Shown: positions 24,908-42,200 of the stretch, piece by piece
Position numbering within the stretch: position 1 is the stretch's first letter
Layout: every line of letters starts with the position of its first letter
Origin: Dryas octopetala
Taxonomy: Eukaryota > Streptophyta > Magnoliopsida > Rosales > Rosaceae
Direction of reading: 5' to 3'
Length of the DNA stretch: 64,000 nucleotides
Assembly: GCA_963921425.1 (NCBI GenBank)
Contig: OY992833.1
Span: forward strand, 30,924,698 to 30,988,697
Program-made: the position numbers and the translations under genes
The notes under the pieces: generated by a model
Database searches by the model: none
The model's input: the letters and a program-made list of their open reading frames with translations, nothing else
What the model was told of the DNA's origin: nothing

Positions 24908-25023
24908 TTAATTTTCAAATTAAAAGTCTAAGGAGCAAACTGATACAAGTGTAATAGTCTGAGGAGTAAAATAGTATTAATCCCTTTTTATAATTTCTCA
25001 TGACACTCTCCTAATATTCTCAA

Positions 25024-25214
25024 CAATAATGTTACACTTACCACATTTTTATACCACAATTTCATACCATCTTACATAACATTCATACATTGGACACTAA
25101 AAATTAAAAAATAAAACCTAAAAAAGAAAAAGGAAATATCCTTCCAGTAAAGTAATGACACATCAGGTGGGATACAAATATGGAAAAAAAAATGTGGGAC
25201 AACTAGCATTATTG
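25024..25214. mobile_element. Mutator-type MITE, copy A
   Basis: The 191-base element has CAATAATG at both ends in inverted orientation, followed by TTACCACATTTTTATACC-like subterminal sequence. It is flanked by an exact nine-base duplication TATTCTCAA (25015-25023 and 25215-25223). Nine-base duplications point to Mutator-like transposition. A second family member, in the opposite orientation, lies at 51116-51316. Confidence 0.85.
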
Positions 25215-25368
25215 TATTCTCAAATACCTTCGCCTACAAAATAAATAAATAAAAAAGTTAAGAACAACTCCAAGACCCGAGTCACCCGACCCATCCCCTG
25301 CACCCAGCCACTGAATTCATCAGACATGGCCGGACTTGCCATTCTCGGCACTGGCATGTTTCCTCCGC

Positions 25369-25371
<3 letters not shown>

Positions 25372-25434
<63 letters not shown>
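25372..25434. repeat. Long (CT)n microsatellite
   Basis: About 31 uninterrupted CT units. It generates spurious arginine-glutamate and serine-leucine ORFs on the two strands. Confidence 0.97.
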
Positions 25435-25436
<2 letters not shown>

Positions 25437-26286
25437 TCCTCATCAAATCTTTCTTAGCATTTCCCTGTCGAACGGAAAGGGAGGCCTGCAACGAAGGTGC
25501 GAAGAGAGATCAGATGAAGAAGGAAAGAGAGAGGGAGGAGGAGATATGGCGGTGGTGGGGTCCAACCGCCAACAAGGAGGGCAGTGGCGGGATGGCAAGG
25601 GCAGGAGACAGGCTTGAGAGTTGGTTATAGTTTTTTGGGTTTTTTTGTTATTGTCATTTATGGTCTTTTGAAATTGAGTGATTTTTCTCATTTCACAAAT
25701 TAGTCGTAGGGGTGGTAGTGAGAAGGGCAGGACCGCATGGGTGTTAAAATAGCAACATCTATGAGATGAGAGCGAATTAAAGTAATTCAATGGGACCCTG
25801 GCCAAAAAAAACTATTCAAAGACAATTTATGGTCTAATGTTGAATATGAAACATGGTGTACATAATCTGGTGAAATTCCATTTGACATTTGGATTTAAAA
25901 AAAAAAAAATCATTTTAAGAAGAAGGAAAATTTTGTATTAAACATAAACATATTATCATCAAATCAAATCACAAATTTGACAGAATTGGGCTTGTGTTGT
26001 GAATCACGTGTACCTTGAACAAAATGTTGCTACAGAACTATTAGTCCAATCTGGGCCATAGGTTAAATTTGGGCCGTCACGTTTTAGATTCCTCTCCCAA
26101 CGGTCTTCGGCCCACCTTAATAACAGTAGTTGGGGACTTATGGGTGCAAGGAGCATTAAAGAATTATTTATTTTGGGGTAGTGAAGTAAAAGTTGTAAAC
26201 CCGTAAGCCGTGGGAATCGCTCTCTCCCCTTGCTCACAGCCTCACAGAACCCGGCGGTAAAGATCAACGGCCAAAATAATATTAAT

Positions 26287-26306
26287 ACGTGGCTACGTGC
26301 CACGTG
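26287..26306 (+). promoter_or_regulatory. ACGT/G-box cluster upstream of PGM
   Basis: Three ACGT cores occur within 20 bases (26287, 26295, 26302). The last is a full CACGTG G-box in the context GCCACGTGG, about 285 bases before the PGM start codon. G-boxes are bound by bZIP/bHLH factors; any actual role here is inferred. Confidence 0.45.
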
Positions 26307-26589
26307 GGGAATATCTTCTAGCATTTCGTACAAACGTCATCTGATCCCATATTATATTCCCCTTCGCTCCGTCTCCATCTTTTACGTCTATCACTCACTC
26401 ACTCTCTCTGCCAAAAACAAAATTAAATAGCGTAAATTGTACACGCTCTGCCACCTTTCATTTCGTTTCCTTATAAATCAATCACTCAACTCCATCTCCA
26501 ACCTGTGACTCTCTCTTTCTCTGCATCTCTGTGTCCTAGTTTGTGCTTTGCGTGCTCCGATTTGAATCGTGCTTTGTTCTCACGAAGCA

Positions 26590-32400
<5,811 letters not shown>

Positions 32401-33529
32401 ATGCAGATTGCTACTACAATCATAGTAACTTCGAGTTTCATTTTGAGTATGATAAAGGACTAGCTTGGTGTCTCGAATGTATTAGCAATAAGATCCTTCA
32501 TGTAATTTTGATGGTCTGTTTATGACTCTGTTAGATATATATCCTACAGAAGTCATCCAGCAGCCTCGCTGCAGCTGGCAAATGAGAGTGTTGACAAGTA
32601 AAACTCCTTGCTGATGTAAGTTTTGTTTTTCAAAATAATGTCAATTTTAAAGCAATACTTTCCGATCATATCCAAATTTCATGTGCTTCTACAAATTTAT
32701 AATTTGATTGTTCTTTAGACTTTGCGATGTGTATGAGTATGTGTTTGTGTAAATATACATTATATTTATGTTCTCTTTTTGACAAGAAATTAAATTTCGG
32801 ATTTCGAAGAAATTTTGATGGAAATTTCGACAAAAATTAAACGGAAATAATAGAAATTACTATCAAAATATGAAAATTTTTAATGAAATTTTACCATAAG
32901 TTTATTTAACATATTATCTATTAAATTGATAAAAAAATATTAAAAAATTCAAATTATATTGTAGATTTTATATGATATAAAGTGAATATAATGTACGCTG
33001 GAGCAAATATTGTTAAATAAAATTAGTATAATGAATAAATAAAATTAGTATATTCTTTATATTGTATAATTTAATTATGCACTAAAATCTAAATCCTAAT
33101 ACTCTATATACTTTATATACTTTAATACTCTTTATACTCTAATACTCTTTATACTCTATAATTTATACATTAAATCCTATATACTCTATATTCTTTAGGA
33201 TATTAGGTTTTAGACCCTTTATGATACTTTTAATTAGGGCTGGGTAAAAATACCGAAAAATACCGAAACCGATACCGAAAAATACCGAAAAGTACCGATA
33301 CCGAAAATACCGATAAATTTGGTAATGGTATTGGTTTACAAAATCCGGTACCGACGGTATACCGATACCGACCGTATATTAAAAAAATATAATTAAAATA
33401 ATTCATTTTTATACAATTCTATACTATATTATTAGTATACCCTAAATATAAAATACTTAGTATTACCTTTCTATATAATTTATAATTTTACATAATACAT
33501 TTCTAATTTTCTATAATTTATATCAATAT

Positions 33530-34217
33530 GATATAATATTAGTAATTTAGTATATTGTATAATATGATATAATATAGTAAAATATGGTATAATATGATAT
33601 AATATATTAATATCAATATGAACTATGGAGTTATGGACTATTTATGATTTATGTAATTACCTCAATCATAAATGTATAATATGGTATAATATATTGTTAT
33701 TAGTATATGGTATTAGCCATTTAGCCTAACGGCCCTATTAGGTATATGACTTATACCATATACCCTAAGGTTTAGCCCTAAACCCTAATATTATACTAAA
33801 TTATAAACCCTATATAGTATATGTATATGATATCTCATACTAAATTACTAATTTCTATACCCTAATAGTCTAATACTATAAATTTATAATTCATAGATTC
33901 ATAGTTGGTAACTTGGAGTTTGGTATATAGTATATGGTATAATAATATAATATGGTATAATATGGTATAGTATAGTATAATATGATAATATTAGTAATTT
34001 AGTATATTGTATAATATGATATAATATAGTATAATATGGTATAATATATTAATATCAATATGGATTATGGAGTTATGAACTATTTATGATTTATGTAATT
34101 ACCTCAATCATAAATGTATAATATGGTATAATATATTATTATTAGTATATGATATTAGCTATTTAGCCTAACAGCCCTATTAGGTATATGACCTATATCA
34201 TATACCCTAAGATTTAG
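33530..34217. repeat. Diverged direct duplication inside the hAT element
   Basis: A block of about 245 bases around 33530-33775 recurs at about 33975-34217 with an offset of about 442 bases and only scattered differences (compare TATCAATATGAACTATGGAG at 33611 with TATCAATATGGATTATGGAG at 34053). It is built from TATAATATGG-type units and indicates an internal tandem duplication of the element. Confidence 0.75.
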
Positions 34218-34736
34218 AAGATGATATAAATTAAAAAACATGTATACTATTAAGTTATTGAATATATACTATAAATTATAAAAAACATATGTAATAAAAA
34301 TAAAAAACTCCAAACCCCAATTGAAATTTGAAACCCCAAAATACCCTAAACCCTAAACCCCAAAATCCAAACCCTAAACGAAACCCCAAAATACCTTATT
34401 TATTCTTTACAAAATAAAACTTTATTTTTATTATTTTTTCTTTTCTTTTCCCCCTAACCCACGTGCCCCCCCCCCCCCATTTTCTTCTTTCTTTCTTTTC
34501 TTTTTCTTCTTCTCTCTCCTCCCACCCGTGACTATTTTCTTCTTCATTTTTCTTTTCTCTTCTCTTCTTTTCGCCTTCTTTTTCTTTCTGTGTGCGACCA
34601 CAGCCCTCACCACCACAATCAATTCATCATCTCCAAGACTCCAACCATCACCACCACCACCACCACTATCATCTATTTCCCTCTCCCCAAAATACCTTTC
34701 CCCCCAGAAATTCCATCAAGACGAAATCGTACCCAA

Positions 34737-34931
34737 TTCCCTCTGGACCCAAAAGCCTTCCACATCCATGACGAAATCAGTCGCAGCGTCTCCATCGTCT
34801 ACAAGGCCATCTGCGTTCTCGTCAACTTCACCATCGTCAACCTCGACCGAGGCTCCCAACGTCATCGCCATCAAAACAACATCTTGATCAACTCTAATGG
34901 CTCAGTCCAGATCGCTGACTTCGAATCTTGG
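34737..34931 (+). pseudogene. Rearranged STE20/BLUS1-like kinase fragment (captured)
   Basis: One frame reads FPLDPKAFHIHDEI, SRSVSIVYKAICVLV, NFTIV and NLDRGS, then NNILINSNGSVQIADF. The first part matches the start of the kinase domain of plant STE20-like kinases of the BLUS1 type (FPLD..AY..., IG.GVSA.VYKAIC, IDLD). The second matches the NILVDS.GSVKLADFG region, with a degraded HRDIK just before it. About 100 residues that normally lie between the two parts are missing, the DFG glycine reads as glutamate, and the Gly loop is damaged. It is a non-functional collage inside the nested hAT, GC-richer than its surroundings. Confidence 0.65.
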
Positions 34932-35498
34932 GCCTTCGTCTTCGTCGTCGTTTTTTCTAATTGATGTTGTTGGTTAGGGTTTGGGGCTGGGGGTGTAAGG
35001 GGGATGGGTTGGTCAATCTCTTATTAATCCCTCATCTTGGAGGAGTGGGCTTGGCTGGTACAGAGTGTGGGAGGGAGGAAAGGCTGTTGGGATTTGTAGT
35101 CGGCACCGCCGCTCTCCGACCGATACCGCCATTCTCCGACCGATACCGAAATTATCGGTTACCGACCCATATCGGTCGGAATTCGGTATGGGTGTTTCGG
35201 TACGGTAACCGTACCGAACCCACCCCTACTTTTAATTATCTTTTTATATAGAAATGTATTAGAGTTTAAGGTTTAAAATAATTATACGAAATTCCAAACT
35301 TTTTTTTTTATTTTTCCAATTGCCAAATTGCCAAATTGCCCAAAGGCTTCAAACCCCCCCTCCCTTTTTTTTTTTTTTTTTTTCTTTCTTTAATTTTTTT
35401 CCCGTGCCTCTCTCTTCCATCTTTTTTTTTTTTTTTTTTTATCTTTCCTTTCATTTTTCTCGTGCCTCTCACCCAGCCAAGCTTTGTCTTCACTAAAT

Positions 35499-35880
35499 AT
35501 AACAACCCAAATTTTGGCTTATGGTAATTTTGTTACTTAAATTTTTCAAACTTGTTTTAAAGTTTGTTTAAAAGAATTAAAAATTTCTTTAAGTTTATTT
35601 TAACTAACTTAGAACTTTGATTGTAGTTCTAGAGCTTATTTGTGTGGAAATGAATTTTAGAAAACGAAAATTCAAGAATTTGACGATTATTATTATTTTT
35701 AGAATTAAATTATGAGAGTAGGATTTTTCATAATTTTTTTTAAAGCAATTTGACTATTTTGAGGTCATAAGAAATTAGTACTCATCAATACGAGTCCGTA
35801 AAATTTTTCGGTGAATTATTTGGAGTCGAGCTATTTTTTGTGAATTTCTGAAGTTGGAGAAAATAGAAAATAAGAAAATT
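35499..35880 (+). repeat. Possible Ty3/gypsy LTR remnant
   Basis: The stretch starts TATAACAACCCAAATTTT, resembling the TGTAACACCCC start of many plant Ty3 LTRs. It contains AATTAGTACT...GAGTCCGTA...TTTTTCGG, a motif chain also seen in both arms of foldback element 1 (about 4243-4283 and 4751-4790). No coding domains, no second LTR. Confidence 0.3.
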
Positions 35881-37113
35881 TCGATAAATTTTGGTAAATT
35901 TCGCCGAAATTTTGAAAATTATCGAAATTTTCACGAAAAATTATTAAACATGTGTTCCAATTTCGAAATCCCAAAAAAACTAAATTTTTGACAAAATTTT
36001 ATCAAAAATTTCAAAATTTAATACCTTACTTTTTGATTTTGCGGGAGGGGTGGGTTTATTTGTTAGTCACTAATATGGTTGTTGGCTCCAAATTTCTAAT
36101 TCCATCATATCATCATCCTTCATAACAACTATTAAATTGGAACACAGGTCGTTTTATAGAAAATAATGGTCTTGTGTTTTGTTATGGTTGTATTATGTGG
36201 TAAAGGGAAAATCCGGTTCCTCTTTGGTGCTGAAGTCCGGTTTATACACGGAAGAGCCATCAACGATGTTTGATTTTTCTTTCCCCATTATTTTTTTTTT
36301 CGGGGTTTGTTTGGAGGTGAGACCGACATCCTTTGTCTTTATCCTCGATGCCTTTTTCTATAAATTGCCCGAATGACAGAGATAATTGGCCCTCTTAATT
36401 TTGTCAACCAACGAAGTGTTATAGGAAGTCTCTTGAAATTTTTTTTTTTTTTTGGGTAAAAGTCTCTTGAAAATTGTTAGTCGACGACAAACTCGCTTTT
36501 GTTCTCAATTAACATGTTGCTGTTTTTATTCGATAATACTATGATCTTAAATTTAGATCCAAATAATGTCTCAATAGACATGTTAATATTTTATTTATTA
36601 TAAAATAAATAAGTTTTAGAATAAATTATATATAAATCATTATAATATCGACACATTATTTATATCTAAATTTGAGATATAAATTTAAAATATCTAGCAT
36701 TGCTTGTTTTTACGATATGATAAATAGGTTTCTATTTTACATGATTATGGGTTGTGAAAACAAACAACTAAATGAATTAAAGTAATTATGGTAATTAAGT
36801 GAATGATATATCTTTTCACAATATTGAAGAAGTTTTAAGTTGGAATCTTCTCTAAATAAAAATAATAATAATCACACATTATTATCTATTAAACTTAAGG
36901 TGGGAATTACAATTCATACATGGTATGCAATTGTCTTCATATTTTGGGCTTTGACAAATCTAATTCAAGCATAGCATAGCTTTTCTAGACTATCCTCTAG
37001 GAAAGGGAAGCCAACACAAACTATGTGACAATATATGTCAACACTTTTAACATATCTACCATCCCATTCCCACCATCTACGCAATTGACAAGCCCTACCA
37101 TTCATATCAATTA

Positions 37114-39229
37114 TCAAAGACCCGCCACAAACGGCACTCCGGTACCGGAAATCCAAGTATCTCCGGCCAAGAAATTCCCAACGGTAAACTTGGCGGCCTC
37201 CGCGGCAGTGGTGATGACACGATAACCAGGCCACTTGACCCTCCCCCCAGTAGCAGCACCATCCCCGGTGTTCATATACTCACCATAATAAAGCGTACTG
37301 AGCCCAAAACCTCCACTCCATGGAAACCAACCTTCCGGGTCGATCAACCCTTCTAGATTACTCTTCATCACCACCGTCCTCGAATACTTCTGCCATGGAC
37401 GACCCAGATAAGTCTTAAACGAGTCCTGCACGGATCTCAAGTCCGGTGCAGCTGCGACCCGCGAGTTGTGGATAATGATACCCGTGTTCTCATTCGGGTC
37501 GGTTCTGGATTGCGCTGTCACGGTGTTTTTCTGGTTGCTCATGGGTTTTCGCACGTAGATGTTGCAGTTCTGGAGCACCACAACGGCGTCGCCGAAGATG
37601 AAGTCCACGGTGCCGTAGATATCGCAGTCGCGGTAGAACTGGCGTTGGGAGTACACGTAGAGGGTGTCTTGGTAGCCTTTGAAGCTGCAACGGTAGAAAA
37701 CCGAGTGGTCGCCACCGGACCTGAGCGCTACCGCCTGGTACTTCTGCGGTCCGGCGGTGTTTTCAAATGTCATGTCCTGAGCGATGAAGCCTTCCCCGGA
37801 AACAGCTGAATAAAAATATATCAAGTGAAATTTAATTTAATTTAATTTAATTACACTCTAAGTTCAAAATTGGTGAATGAATAAATGAAACACTCACCTT
37901 TACGTACAAGTAATGAAGTATACATATTTGCATGCTAGTATTTCACTTATTACAAATAAATGAGGTCCGAGTTATTATAAATGTTAGTATCTCACGATAT
38001 TTTGAGAATATAATTTGGTGAGTATATATATATATAGTAGCTAGAACACATAGTTTCATTAAAGTATTAAACACAATTATTCATTTCAAAGGAAAAGGTT
38101 GGATGCCTTTTAAATTCAACATGACCTAAATTAAGTTTCCAATCAATGTTTAGTATCCTTATATGGGATGTCGCCTTGTATACGTACATCTAAAGACCTA
38201 ACTTCACATCATGTGTCTAAATTTATTACAGTTAATAATCAATATATGTTTAGAAATAAACGTACCAAAAGTGGCAGAGCCAAATGTAGTTGAACCATCT
38301 TGGGAATTCCTGTTCCCGGAAACAATGGTTGCATCCATCCCATCTCCAATAAACATGATGTTCTTCATTGTCTTCTTAATCTCAATATTTTCTTTGTAAA
38401 CCCCTGCTTTCACGTATATAACAAGCCTTTTACTTTTAGTAGTACTCCCACTACTACTACTTAGCTTAGCCGCCGCAGCCACAGCCTCAGAAATTGACTT
38501 GTAATTTCCAGACCCATCTTGGGCTATCACTATATCAGCTACTGATGCAGCAGTATTAGCACCAGTCGATTGTAGAACCTTTCGATCTTTAGCCGAAACC
38601 CAATTAGGAAAGCCATTTGAAAGCAAGCGTCTCCCACGAACTTGTTTGCTGAAATGCAAAGCTGATGATGAAGTTGATGAGGCCTTGTGTATTGCGAGGG
38701 AATTGCTAAGCATCTTGGAGAAGTTGCCAATTAGCATATTATAATCTGGGAAGGATTGTAAATGAGAATTTGGAATCTTGAGATCGGCAAAACCATTTTG
38801 GCATGTTTGCTGATTAGCAATAGATGCACTTAACCATGTGTTAGCGTCTAAAACATTGTTGGAGCTCATTGAACGATTGAGCTTGTCAACTGTATCCTCA
38901 TAGAGCTCCAAACAATCATTCCAGGCCAACCTGGCTCGCTGATCATCATGATCATCCAATAAGTTCAAGCTCATCAAGGTTGATGAGACAAGTCGGTGGG
39001 CTTCAATGGCTTGGTCCATGGTGACTTTAAGGGCCAAGTCACGGAATGCAAACCCTTGTTGATCATGATCATCTAGGGTTGATAAGAGGTTGGTGTTAAT
39101 GTAATGGTTGCACACTCGTGGGTATGGGGTTTGGCTGCATGGTGATATAGAACTATGCACCAATATGATAGGAGAATACACAAGAAAATATGCACTCAAA
39201 GTGGCCAAGAATGTCACAAGGAGATCCAT
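37114..39229 (-). CDS. Pectinesterase with PMEI pro-domain (type I PME)
   Basis: Secreted enzyme that demethylesterifies wall homogalacturonan. Two exons on the minus strand, 39229-38266 and 37805-37114, joined across a 460-base intron, give 551 residues. Residues 1-25 form a hydrophobic signal/anchor. About 29-185 is the inhibitor-like pro-domain with its Cys pattern (ISPCSQTPYPRVC, NDCLELYEDTV, QTCQNGF). A processing motif RRLL at about 200-203 precedes the catalytic domain. The latter has DIVIAQDGSGNY, the oxyanion glutamine in QAVALRSGGDHSVFYRC, the catalytic aspartates in GYQDTLY and GTVDFIFGDA, and the substrate-binding YLGRPW arginine and tryptophan. Length and motifs are complete. A TATATATAG box lies about 100 bases upstream of the start. 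By recall the neighbour of Arabidopsis PGM3 is also a PME (At1g23200). Confidence 0.95.
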
Positions 39230-42200
39230 GGAGGGCTAGCTTTGGCTAGGTAGCTAGCTAGATATATCAGTTGATTAGCAAACTATATAACTTTGAATAT
39301 ATTGTGATGATAAGAAGGCAAGGGGTTCTCTATATATAGTATTATGAAGGTCACAACAATTGGCTTTGGTAGGGTTTACGTACGCGTGGGCGGTGTTTAT
39401 GTTTTGTTTTGTTGTTGAGATATTAAAGAAGAGGTTGCAATTGGAAGCGGCTTTGCTACGCCATTAATTAGATTATATATGGCATTATTATTAATCTTTC
39501 ATAAATAAAAAAGTGATAATAAACACACACACACATATATATATATATATATTGATGGTAACGTATATATATATAAGATAGTGGAAGACTAATATACATG
39601 TTGACTCATGAGTCTTGATTTGTATTTTACTACTTTGTGTTTACATTTGGAAATTGGTGATAACTATTTATGAGGACAGAAATCTGTTAAGGATTTTTCG
39701 CTGCAATATTGGCTACAAAAAATCGTATTAATTTTGCTTTATTTTCCTTTAATAAGTGCAAAAAATTTCTTGCAGACGTTGACCGTGGACCCAGTCGATT
39801 AGACGACCAAGTTTTCCACTATATTTTGAGTTTGATAAATCTTTCATTGATATCTTTCAGTTTCAGTTTTGTACCAATTACTTTGTTTCTATGTGCCTTT
39901 ATGAATTATTTAACTTTCCCTCTCACTCTTTAGTCGAATTGAAGCATTTTTGTGTAGGAGGGAAGAGTTTATCAAAATTGAGGGCCACCCAGGCATCGTA
40001 TTCCATATACACACGAAAGGACTCGTGAGCAGCTTATAATTTGGGCTTTGATTTTGATAGGATTCTCTGCTTTAGTAGTTTATTAGGTGATCAACACTAT
40101 ATCCATAAATCATGTGTTGTGTGTTGTGTGTTGTCGTAGATACTCTAGGAACAGTTTTTATGATGCCGCGTGGTTTGTTTTCTTAAACCTAGCTATCACT
40201 TGTTTTGAGCTAGCCTCATCGATCAATATTCACTAACCAATATTTTTGCATACATGGCCCTGTCACTGGCCTCAGATTAAGGCTTTAATTTTTATGGTTC
40301 TAATCTTCCAAATTAATATACTTGTCCAAACTCAGTGTGTGTTTGGCTGCTTGATTAATGATTGATCTAACAATTAATTAATTAATATATACATATATAT
40401 ATATATATATATTTGCAGACTATGCAGTGTGGAAATCAGTCGTACGAAGATTAATTAATATGTAGAAGACGACAATTAAGGTCGGTCCAGGGAAGCTTTG
40501 TGACTGTAAAGGCTGTAATGTATATAATGACTAGATGGCAAGCTAATAGCTATGAATTCATTTGGTCTTAGACTTAAGTGGAGGAGACGGCATTTACTTA
40601 TTTAGTTTTAGAATTAGGCTGTCTTGTCCGGACTCAATCTGGATAATTAGTTGTACCCGAAACAAAAAAATCTGTTGGTTGCTAGCTATTTATTAGACCT
40701 TAATTTTCTTAAGCACTCTTGATGTTGTGCCAGGAAATTGATAAACTTAAGCTTTCACTTAAATCTCTTTTGATTACAACTAAGAAAATGCAATGAAAAT
40801 AGTCTAGTTTTTCTATGCTCAAGTTAAATGAAGTTGCTTACTTCCATTTGAAAGTATATGTATGTATGAATTTAAGAAGCATTCTCTAATACGGGATGTA
40901 GATACTAGGAGATATGAACAAACAATCGAATGCTCTTTTACATTGATTTCACATTGGAGAAATCCTTGTTGATATACTCTATTCTATAGATTTCAGCCCA
41001 TCTTTATTGAATGAAATTTTATTTTTTTGATGCGCTTATAATTAGTGATCCAATGTAACTACTTCATCCAACCGTGTCATTGGGTTGGACTGTTGGAGTC
41101 GTCGGTCTGTTGTTGGGCTCAGTATACTAATAAGTCCTCTATCAGACTATCTATTCTGGACCCTTCTTGGGCCTAAATTCTCTATCTGGAACTAAGTCAA
41201 CATAAAATCAAGGATTTGAATCCATTTTGGACTACCAATATAAGAACACATTGTAATGGGCCTACATCAACCCCTCCATAAAAGATTAAAAAAAAAAAAA
41301 AAACATATATACTTTCTGAAAAACAAAAGGATGGGTGTATTTAACTGGATCTTGTAAATTACTTAGCTTCTTATTAACCCTAAAATAGAGAATGCTTTGA
41401 TTTGTCGTGCACCACTTAGTTTGAAAATGAAGCTAAAATAAGACAAGTATGGAATCCATTTTCGTATAACTAAATTTGTCTAACCAGTGACCATAATTTG
41501 TGAGAACATAGATTTTGTTTTCAATTTTTATCGACAATATATGGTTCTTGAATTATTGTCCTATTATCAATCAGTGTGGCTTTCAGACTCTCAATTCACT
41601 CAAAACCTGAGGACTATATTGAGTGATTTGAAATTTTAAGAACCATATTAAATGGAAGAATAATTCAACGAAGTTCGTAATAAAAAGCTTTTTGTTTTTA
41701 CAACACATTCAAAGCTTATCAACACACCACAAATAGTTTGATGAGAGAGCCATTCATTAATGAGCAGATATGCTGCAACATTTGTCTGGTCTCTATGGGG
41801 AGATGTAATTTTCATTAATTTGGGGACCCACTGATGATTGATCCATCAAATTTAACAGGATGCATATATATATATGTATATATGGGAAGTGCTTCTCGTG
41901 AACTTTAAGCCATATACATATGTCTTGGGGCGATGGACACTGATTTGTCTCTGTCTTTTACTTATGGGACAACATATATATGTCACACTTTCTCAGCTAG
42001 CTGAGCTTCTTCTACTTTTCTATTCACGTGTTCTTCATTACTTGCTCCTCAGCTAGCTAGCTAGCTTCCCATCGCTCTCGCACCAATTAATTAATTAATT
42101 AATTATAAATTATGATGCCCTTGTTTGTTATTTACTTAATATTATATGCTACGTTGAGATCACATTCAGACCTCATCGATCTCAGCCACCTCTAACATCT

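Larger units (their letters stand above)
23727..24986. mobile_element. Hairpin MITE split by a younger insertion
   Basis: Left end AAGGAATTAATGTCA and right end (complement) AAGGGATTAATACTA begin inverted repeats that match over about 80 bases (CTCCTCTGACTATTA against CTCCTCAGACTATTA, then TTGTATCAGTTTG). Pairing continues further inward, so the original element was a nearly palindromic hairpin of about 380 bases. Its right arm is interrupted at 24032-24907 by a separate element. I could not settle the target duplication (a short TTTAT match is possible). Confidence 0.7.
22596..26589. other. Intergenic region with nested MITEs and PGM promoter
   Basis: HMGA 3' UTR (about 22596-22890), AT-rich DNA with a short G run at 23097-23107, a MITE (23727-24986) interrupted by a Tourist-like element carrying a gene fragment (24032-24907), a Mutator-type MITE (25024-25214), a long CT microsatellite (25372-25434) and the PGM promoter and leader (about 26200-26589). 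No intact gene is seen. The ORFs around 25282-25805 are products of the microsatellite and GC-rich flanks. Confidence 0.7.
33235..35228. mobile_element. Nested hAT element carrying a kinase fragment
   Basis: Ends TAGGGCTGGG and, in complement, TAGGGGTGGG, flanked by an exact eight-base duplication CTTTTAAT (33227-33234 and 35229-35236). Subterminal regions are packed with ATACCGA/TACCGATACCG motifs on both sides, as in many hAT elements where such repeats bind transposase. The interior holds an AT-rich block duplicated in tandem, telomere-like CCCTAAA units, a pyrimidine tract, and a GC-rich host-gene fragment (34737-34931). No transposase is present. Confidence 0.85.
32783..36028. mobile_element. 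Non-autonomous hAT element (outer), interrupted
   Basis: Left end CAAGAAATTAAATTTCGG and right end (complement) TAAGGTATTAAATTTTGAAA form imperfect terminal inverted repeats. They are flanked by an exact eight-base duplication CTTTTTGA (32775-32782 and 36029-36036), the hAT signature. The terminal parts are rich in GAAATTTCG-type motifs. The first about 230 bases are clearly homologous to the start of the element at 48456-49800. No transposase ORF is visible. A second hAT is inserted at 33235-35228; without it this element would be about 1.25 kb, close to its relative's 1.35 kb. Confidence 0.8.
32401..37113. other. Intergenic region dominated by nested hAT elements
   Basis: PGM 3' UTR (about 32401-32620), then a hAT element at 32783-36028 with another hAT inside it (33235-35228), then AT-rich DNA up to the 3' side of the minus-strand pectinesterase. 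No intact gene. The region also shows tandem-duplicated AT-rich blocks, short CCCTAAA-like telomere-type motifs (about 34341-34380) and long pyrimidine tracts. Confidence 0.7.

Noticed and set aside
25282..25617. ORFs with long RE or SL repeats
   Set aside because: They translate the CT/GA microsatellite at 25372-25434.
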